Assembly: GCA_036874045.1 (NCBI GenBank)
Contig: CM072335.1
Coordinates: forward strand, 1,942,001 to 2,006,000
Source: Cymodocea nodosa
Taxonomy: Eukaryota > Streptophyta > Magnoliopsida > Alismatales > Cymodoceaceae
Direction: 5' to 3'
Length of the DNA stretch: 64,000 nt
Shown piece after piece: positions 24,916 to 36,811 of this stretch. Under the pieces are notes generated by a model. That model searched no databases and was not told where the DNA came from. It was given only the letters and a program-made list of their open reading frames with translations. The translations under genes and the position numbers were made by a program. Position 1 is the stretch's first letter. Each line of letters opens with the position of its first letter.

Positions 24916-27766
24916 GCCTGAAGAAGAAAATTAAGGAGGAGCAAGAGAAGGGAGGGGCATATAATTGTGGCGATTGAGATTGCGACAGTAGATACTCCAG
25001 TGAGGTGTTGTTCTCTGCTCCACCAAGGATGTGGGATAGGGAAGGGATGGACGGCGCCCTGCGGCCCAGAGATGTCAAATGGGCTGGGCCGCCGCGGGCT
25101 GGCCCGACTCAGTCCATTATGGACTACTCTGGTCTAATCTGATTTAAAAAAATAGGTTGAGTTAGGTTATAAAAATTGTCAATATCAACCTGCGGGTCAG
25201 GTCGATCCGGCTGAACATTTGATTGAAGGTTTTTCCAAACGTTTTACGAACGAAGAAGTGTGAATTATCTACAACCTTATTTTCTAAAATTAACAAAGAA
25301 GTGTGAATATCAGTTTAAAGAATCTGTTATTTAAACAAAATATTTTTTTGTACATTTTATTTGTATTTATGGAAACAGGCCGTAACCGATAACCAGCAAC
25401 AGAAACGTTTACGGAGCTCTATTTTAATTAAATGCAATTCGATGGACTGGACCAAGTAACAGCAGGTCCAGTGTCGGTCGGACTGAACTGGACCGGGCCA
25501 GGCCTACTCCACGGAAAACAGACTGTTCTTTCAACATAATAGAAGAGTTTACCATTGTTTCTTTCATGTATGACAGCTCCTTACTATTATTGTTAAATCA
25601 GGAGAGTGGGTAAAGATGCACACCCAATGACGAAGATTTATACTTATTCAAACCTTGATACAGTGATGCTTTTGAAAATGGAAAGATTGGAAACCCGGTC
25701 TGTTCTATACTAACAAGGGCAGATTTCTTAAGCAAAATACTAATACATGTGCAGAAACAAATGGATAAAAGAATATACAAAACAACTGCCTTTTCTTTTT
25801 GCAAATCTATGTACAACGTAAACTTCCCAAAATTAAATGTGACAACCCTGCAAACATAATAGTCTCTTTTAAGAGGATCATGAAATGTACAAAAAATCAT
25901 TACTTTCTAAAAGCAATTCTAGAGTAATGTTTGCAGTTGCATATCAGCACAGGATATTCAATTGCATGCCTGTTGGACTTGTTCCCCCACCTAAATATTG
26001 ACAAGGATTAGTTTTTGAAAAATGTTCTGAGGCATTGGGAACTAGAAATACACTAATATTACCTTCTAGGCAATCAACTGCCATGTAGAATAATTCTAGA
26101 CATAAGATAAACTTTAAGATTTTTGAAATTTCTTTTCATTTAATGGGATCTGTCATAGAAGCATGTAAATTTCAAAATTTGCCTTTGTCAAAGAATAAGA
26201 AAAAACAGAAGCATCTTCAACAACTCACGCATTTGAAGTTCTGTAGTTTTCCTGTTATGGCTTTTCATCAGCACTTGTGTGTGAAGTTTCATCACAAATA
26301 TCAAATCTTTCCACTACAGCTGCCAGATGTTACAATTCAGAAAAAGCTTTAAAGACAGAAAATGTGATTCAGCTACGGTATTGTCCAATTCATGAAACAT
26401 TAGGATTGCTTGAAATTTGTCAAACCATAGATTAGTGCAGATCCCACTCCTAACTTCCAAGTCGGTATAGATTCCTAGTTCATGCTTTCAATTGATGTGC
26501 AATTTACTCACTTGACAGCATGAATATGATGGCAAAAAAAGGAGACTTGATTCGAATATTTAATTAGTGTTACCAGCGAGATTGCTTTTTATAATATCTA
26601 ATGAGCTTCACGAGAACGAGGTGTCCAATAGGTTTCTAAATATCCTTGCCACCTTTAAACTACAGATGACAGACTCTAGAAGAAGAAAAAAAAAGAAGGA
26701 AGAATGAAATGTTGAAAACATACTATAAAATTAAGAAAATATTATCATAAATAGAAAGTTTCTTGGATAAGTGGTGATTTGAATTTTAATTTTATCAGAT
26801 GTCACCGAAGAAACAAGTGGAGATTTGAATTTTATCATGTTTTCATGGAAATTGAGGAGCTTCAGAAGCAGATACTAAGAGGAGAAATCTGGCATTTGCA
26901 TTGACTTGTCATTAAAAATACATCACATAATATCACCTGCACTGATACGAACTTTCACATGATTTACACGGCCATGATTTGATTTCAATCAAAGATTTTT
27001 GAACTACTACAAGTAAACCTTACATGTGCCTCCTATCAAACAATTTAAAAGAGATACCAAAAGAAAAGAAAAGATTTTCCGATATGAAGAAGGAATTTGA
27101 ATTTCTATAATTTCCATTGGTGGTGATGAACTAAAGAATCCAAGGACATCTAACCTTCATTTTATCAGCATTAGCTTTTTATTCACTGCAGATTCAAGGA
27201 TAGACGGCAAATGTTTCCACCTGAAATACATGATCAAGAATCCTGAGAAACTCACCATTTCATGATACACTCTTATGTCCAACCTGAACAAACATAAATC
27301 ATCGAAACTGCACAGACAAAATCGATGGCATGCTCCAGACGATAGACAACAAGAAAAGATTGATATTAGAACTTTTACAGATGGAATTAAACTCAAGTAT
27401 TCTTCCTCACAGCAAGGTACAAGCATGATCAACAACAACAGCAGATAACGCAATTGAGGTTCTGAGAAAACATCAATGTCAAAAAAAGTCAACAACGCAG
27501 AGTCCTGGATTTCCCAAATCCAGAAAGCAGAAAGCAGTAGATGGTGAATTACCCAAATTGAACAACAATAAAAGCATTGTAATCGTTCCCAAATCTATAT
27601 ATATCTATGTATTCGAAGTGATCAACTTTGACAATGGAATAAAAGCAAAATTACAGAGACAAACAAATTGAGGCTTCACAGGTTTCTCTTAGAAAAGAAA
27701 TCACCAGCTAAAAATACTCGGTCAGTGACCAGATGATGAACGTCAACGAATTCCAAATCATGGCGT
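24916..27766. other. ZDS promoter and DUF868 downstream region
   Basis: The left end is the leader and promoter of ZDS, the right end the 3' UTR of the DUF868 gene, both on the minus strand. A GC-rich patch (GGGCTGGGCC, GGGCTGGCCCGAC near 25070-25115) and the similar GGACTGGACC...GACCGGGCC patch near 25440-25500 look like parts of an old repeat. No coding sequence was recognised. Confidence 0.45.
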
Positions 27767-28681
27767 CTACTCATTTCTCCAAGCGTACAGAATCAGAGAG
27801 AAGCCAAGAGCTCGCAACTGCTGCTTGTCCCTAGATGCCTGTGAGCAAGGGAGGGATAAAAGCTTGTCCGTCGAGAGGCCTGTCTGGAACAGGAAGACGG
27901 CGTTACCCACCGGAGCACCGAAAAACCAACCGTGGACATCCCAGCAAACCTCCACCGACAGTCCGTCGATGATAATCGTCTGGTTGCCCCGGAATTTCCA
28001 CCTGAGGTGTCTCACCTGCATCGCCCTTTTCTTGTCGATGCGTATCTCGAGGTACGGGTCCTTTTGTCCATTGGTATCGCACTCGATTGCGACGTCGTGT
28101 ATCTTCCCGTTGTCGGAGAAGCGAGCTCTGGTGCAGAAGGACCTCTTGCCGAATACGTGCTCCCTCTTCGTGACCAGCGTTGCGTTCGAAGGCGGCGGGG
28201 CCGCGCTGGTCTTGCGGTACGCCTCCTTGCTGAGGTCCCCGAGGAGGAGAACCATCGTTAGATCGAACACGACGGCGACGTAGAACGCCTCCATCGGCTC
28301 GGGTCCGGACCCAAATTTCGCGGCCGAGAGGTCCCAAAAGACTTCAACTTTACCTCTGTCGGCGTCCAAGGACTTGGACCCCTTCCTCTTGGAGAACAAC
28401 CACGGCTTGATTTCGGCCTTGCAGATGGATTTGCTGGAGCAGTCTTCCACACTGATGCTAAACCCTTGGCCCGTTAACGTTCTGCTCCATGTGATGGTGA
28501 TGCGGCAGGCGCGGTGGCCCAGATCGGTCTGGTACACACAGGCGACAACATTCTGAGGGTTCTTGGCGGCGTTCGACGAGGAATCCACAATCTGGACGCC
28601 ATTCTCTCCGAAACAGGAAGGGAAATCCCTCATCCCGACGGGGTTGCTGATATCGAAATCTCCGAAATGATCGAACTCCAA
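27767..28681 (-). CDS. DUF868 family protein, intronless
   Basis: A single open frame of 304 codons covers a complete DUF868 protein. Family landmarks in order are RDFPSCFGENGVQ, NVVACVYQTDL, CRITITWSR, IKPWLFSKRKGSK, VEVFWDLSAAKFGSGPEP, AFYVAVV, KREHVFGKRSF, VEVCWDVHGWFF, and AVFLFQ near the C-terminus. Many family members start at the Met of MRDFPSCF, which here is residue 17 (28633). The 16 extra residues (MEFDHFGDFDISNPVG) may therefore be leader, and the start is uncertain between 28681 and 28633. DUF868 proteins are plant-specific, about 280-340 aa, and of unknown biochemical role. The frame is GC-rich, which creates several long antisense shadow frames. A GA-rich leader follows upstream and a TATA-like site lies near 29212. 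Confidence 0.95.
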   Translation of the reverse strand: MEFDHFGDFDISNPVGMRDFPSCFGENGVQIVDSSSNAAKNPQNVVACVYQTDLGHRACRITITWSRTLTGQGFSISVEDCSSKSICKAEIKPWLFSKRKGSKSLDADRGKVEVFWDLSAAKFGSGPEPMEAFYVAVVFDLTMVLLLGDLSKEAYRKTSAAPPPSNATLVTKREHVFGKRSFCTRARFSDNGKIHDVAIECDTNGQKDPYLEIRIDKKRAMQVRHLRWKFRGNQTIIIDGLSVEVCWDVHGWFFGAPVGNAVFLFQTGLSTDKLLSLPCSQASRDKQQLRALGFSLILYAWRNE

Positions 28682-29210
28682 CCAGAAGGAAGGAAAGGGG
28701 AAGGACGGAAGGAGAACAGAAGGTGGTCAAAACGAGGAGTAAACTTGAGGAACCTCCAACCCAACCAGACACATCCAGCCTTGCTTTCTCTTTTCCTCTG
28801 ATTTGAAAAGAACAGATCTTGTCGTTTCAACGGGGCACGCTGCAACAGAGGGAGTCTGGCGAAGCAAAGGGGAACAGTGAAAGAGAGGAGAGTAACCAAC
28901 AGGAGGAGATTACCGAAAAAAGAAGAAAAAAAAAAACCCACCACCAAAAGCTCCAATCTTCCCGAGATTCCCGAAATCAGAACAGCCCAGTTGCTTTCCC
29001 ACAGCAGAGAAGCTGGAGGAGAACAAAAAGGAAGGGAGTGGTAGGATGTTTTAGTAAGGAAGCGCACGCAGAAGATTACATCCTTTTTTCCCTACCAACA
29101 GAAGAAGAACCCAAAGAGACGTATCCCACGGAAGAAGAAGAGGAGACGATGGTTCAACAGCGCAGGACCCGCCGTGGACAGTGAAAATAACCGCCGAAGA
29201 AAAGACACAA

Positions 29211-29219
29211 GTATATAAA
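29211..29219 (-). promoter_or_regulatory. TATA-like box of the DUF868 gene
   Basis: On the minus strand the sequence reads GTTTATATAC, about 530-580 bp upstream of the two candidate start codons. That would imply a leader of around 500 nt or an unseen leader intron, so this is only a candidate. Confidence 0.3.
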
Positions 29220-30038
29220 CGAAAGAATTATGGAGAGTTATCCTTTCAAATCAACGCCAACTGAAGCCGCAGCGCGTGTGCATTCCTGTCGGACGAGGGC
29301 GGGGGCTGTACCACTCAGACCGGCATGGTCATTCTGCTGGGTATGAATCTACGGTATAGGATGGATGAATATACAACCAAATTTGCTGTTGATCGATACC
29401 TCCAACTGTATAGAACTCAAAAGGAAAAGATCTTAGGATGTGTTCGTCAAGAAATTTACTTATACAGTAATTTACTGCCAGCAGATTTTTTAACGGATCA
29501 GTCAAGTTCCTATTTAAGAAGGATTCAATTCTGGGCTGTTCTCAATCCATGATGTTACCGTAGTATCTACCATTCCAAGCTTTCTTGAAAGGAGCTGGTC
29601 CATGGATAAAAAAGAGCTACTTAATTAGTTACCTTACCTAGCAAATGTAACCTTAATCAGATCGCTCGGTAGGTTCTTCCTTTCCCTCGCTATATACTAC
29701 TTTTAATTACTGTCGCCATGAGAGCAGCAGCAAGTACATGGAAAGAGAAATCTCTTCTTTTCTTTGCCTGACACCCACATGCAAGAGAGCTGGCTAACTG
29801 GAGAAGCAGCCGAGGCAAAGATGCCAACTTTAAGAATTAAGCAGCCGCTTGTCACGGATTGGGGTGGAAGCGTTTGTCCTTGTTCGAAACATCCAGGTTT
29901 GTTTCTCGAAGGCAAAAAGAAGGCGATGTTACCATACTCCTTTCTTTTTACTACTACAACTTAAAATAGAAATCAAAATAAATGGAAAATTACGGTCAAG
30001 CATGAGTGCGACGAAAGGGGAAACCACCGGATTCGGAT

Positions 30039-30040
30039 TT

Positions 30041-30072
<32 letters not shown>

Positions 30073-30073
30073 T
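30039..30073. repeat. (TTTC)n microsatellite
   Basis: About eight TTTC units in non-coding DNA. Confidence 0.9.
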
Positions 30074-32393
30074 TTTATTACTTTTGTCTTCGACAAGTTA
30101 TTTTGTGCATGTGTGAAAATCAAAAGAATTTTTTTTTTAAAAACCTGTGATGGAAATAAAAGAAATTTATTTTTAATGAAAAATAGACGCAAATACCTTA
30201 CAAACCTGTGATATATGGGACATATATTACTGCGTTCCCGGGTTCTTTCATATATATAAAAGGGGGCCAGTACTGTAATATATTACTGCCTCGTCTTATA
30301 AACGCATATATTAATTGACCATCATCGGTACGTCAATATATTCATCTTATTGTATCGAATTAAACCCTACTCCAGAAAACAATTGGCTGGAAAATTATCA
30401 AAGTCAAGGTTGTTTTGCTGTGATTCCCATCATCTTATTTTTCTTGTATGCGCGCGTCAAAACTAACGTGATCGAAGAATTATTTTTTTTCCTTCAACTA
30501 ATGAAACATTATTGCCTTCAATTAAGGCAGTTTCCGGCCAACTCATGGTGAGGTTGACCTGTGAAATAATCCGTCTTGATAATAAATAAAAAAATTTCAT
30601 CCTATATTAATCTAAACCTTATCTTTACATTTTCAGTAAAATCTTCACACTTCTTTTATTTTAAATTTCTAAATATCTTATAGATATACGTACATAAATT
30701 TACTCTAAAATCATACGAAAGTTTATCCGAAAATCGATTAATAATATATAAACGAAGAAATAAATTTAGAAGAATTCCAGCAGAAGACAAATAAACAAGA
30801 GGATGTCACTTCTGGACATGACCAGCCCACTCGATCCAGTTTTTGCAACGAGGTAAATTGTATTAAAAGAAATGGACTTTAGTCAATGTCATAAGATAAC
30901 AGTCTAATGAAACAAATATTTAATAACACAGAAATAAAAAGAAGAATCGATTATTTTCCCAGTGCCAACTTTCTTCTCGGGTGAGATGTTTGGATAAGCA
31001 CTGACGGCTTGGAGTTGAACGACCGTCATCTTCCAGCATGGCAGCTTCTACTTCTCACGCAATAAATGAACAGATGGATTTTTCCAATTCTTTCCCAATT
31101 AATTAAAGTCGTCCAGCTGTTTGTATAATTATTATTTTTTTGTTGTGTTCGACGGTGGTGGTTTACGCATATTAAAGATTCATTTGTATAAATTGCATAC
31201 TTTAGAAAGTAATAGAAAAGAATAAAAGGAAAGATTTAGGAAGTTATAAAAAATAAAGAAAGAGAAAGTAATAAAAAGCCAACAAAAATATAAATATTTG
31301 AATATGGTAGAAAAAAATTAGGAAATAACAGAATATGAATTTAATAAAATATAATTGGTCAATGCTCTTAACATGTTTATAGATAAAATATGATTTTACA
31401 ATAAAATATGATTTTTTATGATTTATGATGGTAAAATATGATTTTTAAGTAAAAGATAATAAAATATGATTAAGATAAAAGATGTTAAAATATAACTTTT
31501 ATGATTTATACTAATAATATATGATCCATAAGAAAATTAAAAGAAAACTTTTGTTTTACGTATAATAAGGATGAATCGTTACTTTTTAATACCTCTTAAT
31601 GTTGAAAAAGGAAGTATGAAGTTATTTTTAAAAAAAAGTTTAATTTATTAAATTTTCTTTTTGGTCACTGTACACAAACTCCGATTTAAGTTTTAATAAA
31701 ATTTACAGGTACCTTTGCTTTTAGCAACCTAATTATTATATTTTATTTTGAGGTATACATTAGAACGTGAGATGGATATTTAATAATAGATTTTTTTTTT
31801 TTTCTTGCAAATTAAGATGATATTAAAGTCCAACCACATGTTTCATTGCCAACGATATTCCTCTTCAATTAATTTAATTTCTTGCAACAACTGCAGATGA
31901 TCTTAATTCTCAGTTAGATAAGGGTTCCATTGGTATTTAATTATTCTCTTCGTTGGGTCTAAAAACTGCACCCATATCTATTTAAATTTTAAAAAGAAGA
32001 AGAAGATTATTTAACATTAATTCTATAGAAGATAAGAAGAACATGAAGAGTACCGGATGTCTGAGATCGAAGCCTGCATGAAAAAGGTTGGTTAGAAATT
32101 TTTTATACCAGCCGTGTATTCGTTTTCTAATTAGCAGGAACAGTATTTGTAATCTTTATCATCATTTAGATCCTTTGAAGACATTATCTGGAGAACGTAC
32201 TGTTGCTGGCAAGTAACGTACAGCATTAATATATTAATCTTGTGGAATTAATTTCATGCTCGGTCGTGTGTGCCAGCTTAATGTGTTACTGTTCGCGAGA
32301 GTTGATGATCACATACACACAGCGGATGCGAAGAAGACTCCTTAATTCCCGGGTTGTTTATTTACCAGTAATCAAACAAAGCAATGCGCCCAG

Positions 32394-32402
32394 GAATATA
32401 TA

Positions 32403-32434
<32 letters not shown>
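32394..32434. repeat. (TA)n microsatellite
   Basis: A TA run of about 18 units with one interruption (TATC) near its left end, in non-coding DNA. Confidence 0.9.
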
Positions 32435-32437
<3 letters not shown>

Positions 32438-33505
32438 GAGATGAGATGAATGGCTGGGCCGGGTCCTTCGTTCGTATTTATGGCATCTGGTGCGCGCCCC
32501 AACTTGCTTGACACCAAAGGTAACTTATGGAGCTTGAATCGATCGGTAGATGGTGAAATAAATGGACAAGTGTCGTGTAACATTAGACGTAGCATTGAAT
32601 GTCGACTACTGTAGACGAATATTAAAAAAAGCAAACACTTCATCATATGATCAACTGTAAATGTTCGGGCACAACAGGTTTCATGATAATTTGTCATTGC
32701 CATTAAAGCTGCTCCCAACAGCATACTTCATCTTCAGGAACGAGTAGAGCAGGAAGGAGGAAGGAAGGAGCTCGATTAGGAGCTTTCCATCGATCCTTAT
32801 CGTCCTTCAGTTAATCTCCCTTGTACATCATCATCATTGATACAAGTATATATAATCTACAAGTAATGCAATTCTTAATTTTTGATGAATTTGTGATTAA
32901 AATGAATTTAAATCTATCGCAAAGAAACGAAAAGAAAAGTTAAAAAAGAAAAAGTAAATAATTTATGATAAATGGAAGCTAAAATACCTTTCTTTTCTTA
33001 TTGCTTATTCTCAGTCAAAAAGTAAACAAATCGAAAAATTGTCAACATATCATTGGATGGATCAAAATACCATTTCCATAAATATACACCAAACTTAATT
33101 ATATATCTTCAATTATTTATAAAATCAATATACCTGTCGCAAAAATAATACATCAAGCTCAATGGCATACCTTACAATTATTTACAAAATCGATATATTA
33201 TTTTTATAAATTATATATCCAATTCATTTATAAGTTATTTACAAAATTACCCTCCTTGGTGTGAATGGCTACTTAGACAGAGGAGGGAGAGTTGACAAGT
33301 GAAAAGATAAGTCAATAATATGAATGGTATATAAAAGTGATGATAATTTTTTTATATATATAAAAATATATCACAATAAATATTTTTATTGACTTTTAAG
33401 TTTTCAAACACCTCTTAATTAGTTACCCTTTTTTTTTTGACCTTTTAAATTTGAAAGTAAAGCATAAAGATAGGCCCATATTTATTTCACATGTTTTGTT
33501 CTTAA

Positions 33506-34082
33506 AGGAGTGTTTGTGTACTTAGAAAATAATGGAAAACATCAGAAAGAAAAATGGTAAAAAAAATTATTATTTTTTAGGTATTTGTGTATCAAATGAA
33601 TTTTTGAAGGATTTTGCCATTTTCCTTCTATATATAAGAAAAATTTTCTTTCATTTTTTGACTTCTTAATCTCCAAAACTGATGAAAAATAGAGAAATAG
33701 AAAAAGTGAATTATCATAGAATATATTAACACCATGTAATTTTAATATTAAAATTATTCATATCCTTAGTAGATGAGAATTGACATTACGAGAGATATGT
33801 AAAATGTATTTTATGTTGTAACTATTGTCATAAATAACTCTATCTTGTATTATATATAATAATAATAAAATTTATTATCTACCTTGTAAATAAATATAAA
33901 AAATATTTAATTTATCAAATTTAACAATTTCTATTTTATGAATAAACATACATATTTTACATTTTGTAATTTTTCATTATTTTTTATTTTGTGCATAAAC
34001 ACCTTGATTTTCTATTGACTTTCTGTTAATTTTTATCTTTTTTTATGATATTTCATCATTTTTCAGATACATAAACACTCCT
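33506..34082. mobile_element. Tourist-like MITE with TAA target-site duplication
   Basis: The left terminus AGGAGTGTTTGTGTA and the right terminus, which reads AGGAGTGTTTATGTA on the other strand, are inverted repeats with one mismatch. Similarity continues inward into A-rich sequence (GAAAATAATGG against GAAAAATGATG). TAA flanks both ends (33503-33505 and 34083-34085). A 3-bp TAA/TTA duplication is typical of PIF/Harbinger-derived Tourist elements. The interior is AT-rich and non-coding. The class assignment rests on the terminal repeat and duplication only. Confidence 0.65.
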
Positions 34083-34848
34083 TAAATTTGACTCTTGACC
34101 CATATCGAGAGAACATACTCAGATCTAAGAGGAGTAGTGGTGTTGCTTGAGTTTGTATTATATTTATCTTTGTAAGCGAGATGAGGTTGTAACGTTAGGT
34201 CTTTAGACTTATTCAATGACTTGGACCTTCCCTTTCAGATCTAATTAAACTTATGAAAAATAGAGACATAAGAAAAGTGAATTATCATAGAATATATTAG
34301 CAGCATGTAATTTTAATATTAAAATTATTTATATCTTTAGTAGATGAAAATTGATATTACGAGAGATATGTAGAACAATAAAGATATGTGAAATATATTT
34401 TATGTTGTAACTATTGTTACAAATAACTCTATCTTGTATTATCTATAATAAAAAAAATTATTATCTATCATGTAAGCAAATACAAAAAATATTTAATTTA
34501 TCAATTTTAACAATTTCTATTCTATAAATAAATATACATATTTTACATTTTGTAATTTTTCATCATTTTCTATTCTATACATAAATATCTTGATTTTCTA
34601 TTAACTTTTCGTTATTTTTTATTTTTTTTATGATATTCCATCATTTTCTTTTCATCATTTTTCAGATACATAAACACCCTCTTAAATTTGACTCTTGACT
34701 CATATGGAGAGAACATACTGAGATCTAAGAGAAGTAGTGGTGTTGCTTGACTTTGTATTATATTTATCTTTGTAAGCGAGATGAGGTTGCAACGTTAGGT
34801 CTTTGGACTTGTTCAATGACTTGGACCTTTCCTTTCAGGTCTAATTAA
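33681..34848. repeat. Tandem duplication of about 570-600 bp across the MITE end
   Basis: Copy 1 (33681-34248) and copy 2 (34252-34848) share most of their length, including AAAGTGAATTATCATAGAAT, CGAGAGATATG and GTAAGCGAGATGAGGTTG. The offset grows from 571 to 600, so copy 2 holds about 29 extra bases. The unit covers the inner and right part of the MITE plus about 165 bp of flank, so it arose after the MITE insertion. The copies differ at several percent of sites. Confidence 0.9.
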
Positions 34849-34884
34849 TAACCGCTTGCTTTCCAAAGGAGGCATCTTCGTCAC

Positions 34885-34914
34885 AATTATTATTATTATT
34901 ATTATTATTATTAT
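34885..34914. repeat. (ATT)n microsatellite
   Basis: About ten ATT units directly after the second copy of the 570-600 bp tandem duplication. Confidence 0.9.
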
Positions 34915-36611
34915 AAAATCGTAAATTTTGGTGATAACATTTTTTTAAACCAATTTTAGAGAAACCTTTCAGGTCAGCGCTTCAATGGCACCGGCACCAC
35001 ATATGAAATAGGGAAAAACATGGAAGAGAAAGGGTTCAATTACTTACTTTTCATTGGATAATCACTATGTTTCTTGTTTTATGTATGTCAATTGGATTAG
35101 GCCGATATAGTTAGACACAATCTAATGGGATTGAATAATATAATATGAATTTTTGAGTCATGCTGAATTGTTCTTCGATAAAATCAAGTTTTGTATGGGT
35201 ATGACTTAGATTGAGTATGTAGGCTAACATAACGTGACTGGTTAGTCAAATCATGTTTATTAGCTAACACAACGCAAACATGGCACAATCCATAAGTCAT
35301 GTTTGGAGCACTTCCTTCTGTCCTTGGTATAATTCCGACCAAACACGATGTCGATCAAAACATGCCATGTCGGTCAACAACATCTTCATTTTGCTTGATT
35401 AGTGATTGTTTAAATGTTCATCAATCTCTTGAAAAATTAAATCAGGTCTCCATCAATATGGTCATCGTCGACGAGTAAATAAAGGGAGCTTATCAACATC
35501 AATCATGATCAATGGTGGCGAAGAAACAGTTTGCCTGACCATTTCCTTTTGCGTTACGAAATGTTATCACCAACCATCTGTGGATGTTGAATGATATCGG
35601 ATCTTCTAAAATTCCCTTGGCTTTTGGCACATTGAATTCGATCATCCATACGTCGACCTATCTGTCTCCTTGATATATATACTTGTATAATAATGGTTGA
35701 TCGCCTCATCAATCAAACTGAGAGGTGTCTTTGTAGTAGATGAGTCCGTAACAGTAGGCATATTCTCCAGTGGTTGGTTATATACACATATATATATACT
35801 ACAAGATCGAACAAAGTAATCTCTAAACACTCAACCTTAACCTAAATCAACTGTAATAATTAACTTAGTTGATTAATCAACTGTAATGGTACTCGTAGTT
35901 CCCACCAGTCTTCTAAACGCAAACCACTGCCATCATCAGGAAAAGAAGAAGAAGAAAACCACTTACTTTAACCTAATCTTCTTCAGTCTCACCAACCCGT
36001 CTGACTGAAGTGTCAAGAAGCAATGCCAGTCCTTCCTAACATATACCTAAGGATTCACTTGATCGTTATTATTATAAGTGGAACGCATCGTCATCATCAT
36101 TTATATACGTATATTTATGGACCACTTGTGAAGCGGTACCAGTACGCGTGTATATATATATTTATGGCACGGTACCACCACCGCACAAGCCAAGCAAGAG
36201 CTTCGTTAGAGATGGACCATGCACGCCCAGTTTTTAATAAATTAGAATCGAATCAAATCCAACCTTACCGTTGAAAATTTACACTGATACTGATCATTAG
36301 ATTCCTGATTCTTAACCTAAATAAAATTATAATTTATAGTTAACGTCCCTAAATATTTCATCAATTAAGGTGTTCAGTTAATACCATACTGTATATCTTA
36401 TAAAACTCATTAATCAGTTGAAACGGTTTCCATATGTGTGCACCCCCAAATGGAAGTGAAGAAGTGTTTAGCAAACTAACAATTAAGCATAAACAAATGG
36501 TGGTAGGTTGAGCGCGTAAAATATAATGTCACGGATGAAGCCTGCCAGACTTGAAACGGTAAGCCGAATGATCGATTTCATAATTAACAGAAGAGATGAA
36601 ATTCATACAAG

Positions 36612-36612
<1 letters not shown>

Positions 36613-36643
<31 letters not shown>
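36613..36643. repeat. (CT)n microsatellite
   Basis: About 15 CT units in non-coding DNA. Confidence 0.9.
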
Positions 36644-36646
<3 letters not shown>

Positions 36647-36777
36647 CCCAACTTAACAACGTACCCATATATCACGTACAACTGATGTCATATATATATG
36701 GAGCAAGCAATATTACGAACAACCTCTCAACTATTGCAACTATTAGCTAGCTCGGTTGCACATCAACACCACCTGGG

Positions 36778-36811
<34 letters not shown>
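36778..36811. repeat. (AC)n(AT)n compound microsatellite
   Basis: An AC run of about 11 units passes directly into about six AT units. Confidence 0.9.

Larger units (their letters stand above)
28682..33505. other. Gene-poor region upstream of DUF868 gene
   Basis: The first 550 bp are purine-rich leader and promoter of the DUF868 gene. From about 29250 on I see only AT-rich DNA with microsatellites and short frames that match nothing known. Old transposon debris is likely but no element could be bounded. Confidence 0.4.

Noticed and set aside
27825..28452. Long open frames on the opposite strand and in other frames over the DUF868 gene (up to 152 codons)
   Set aside because: They are a by-product of GC-rich coding sequence, have repetitive Arg/Gly composition and no similarity, while the minus-strand DUF868 frame is complete.
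29325..29552. 75-codon plus-strand frame MVILLGMNLRYRMDEYTTK...
   Set aside because: No recognisable similarity and no supporting gene structure; such short frames occur by chance in 64 kb.
32394..36811. CRISPR-like or regularly spaced repeat arrays among the microsatellites
   Set aside because: These are simple-sequence repeats in plant nuclear DNA with no repeat-spacer structure.
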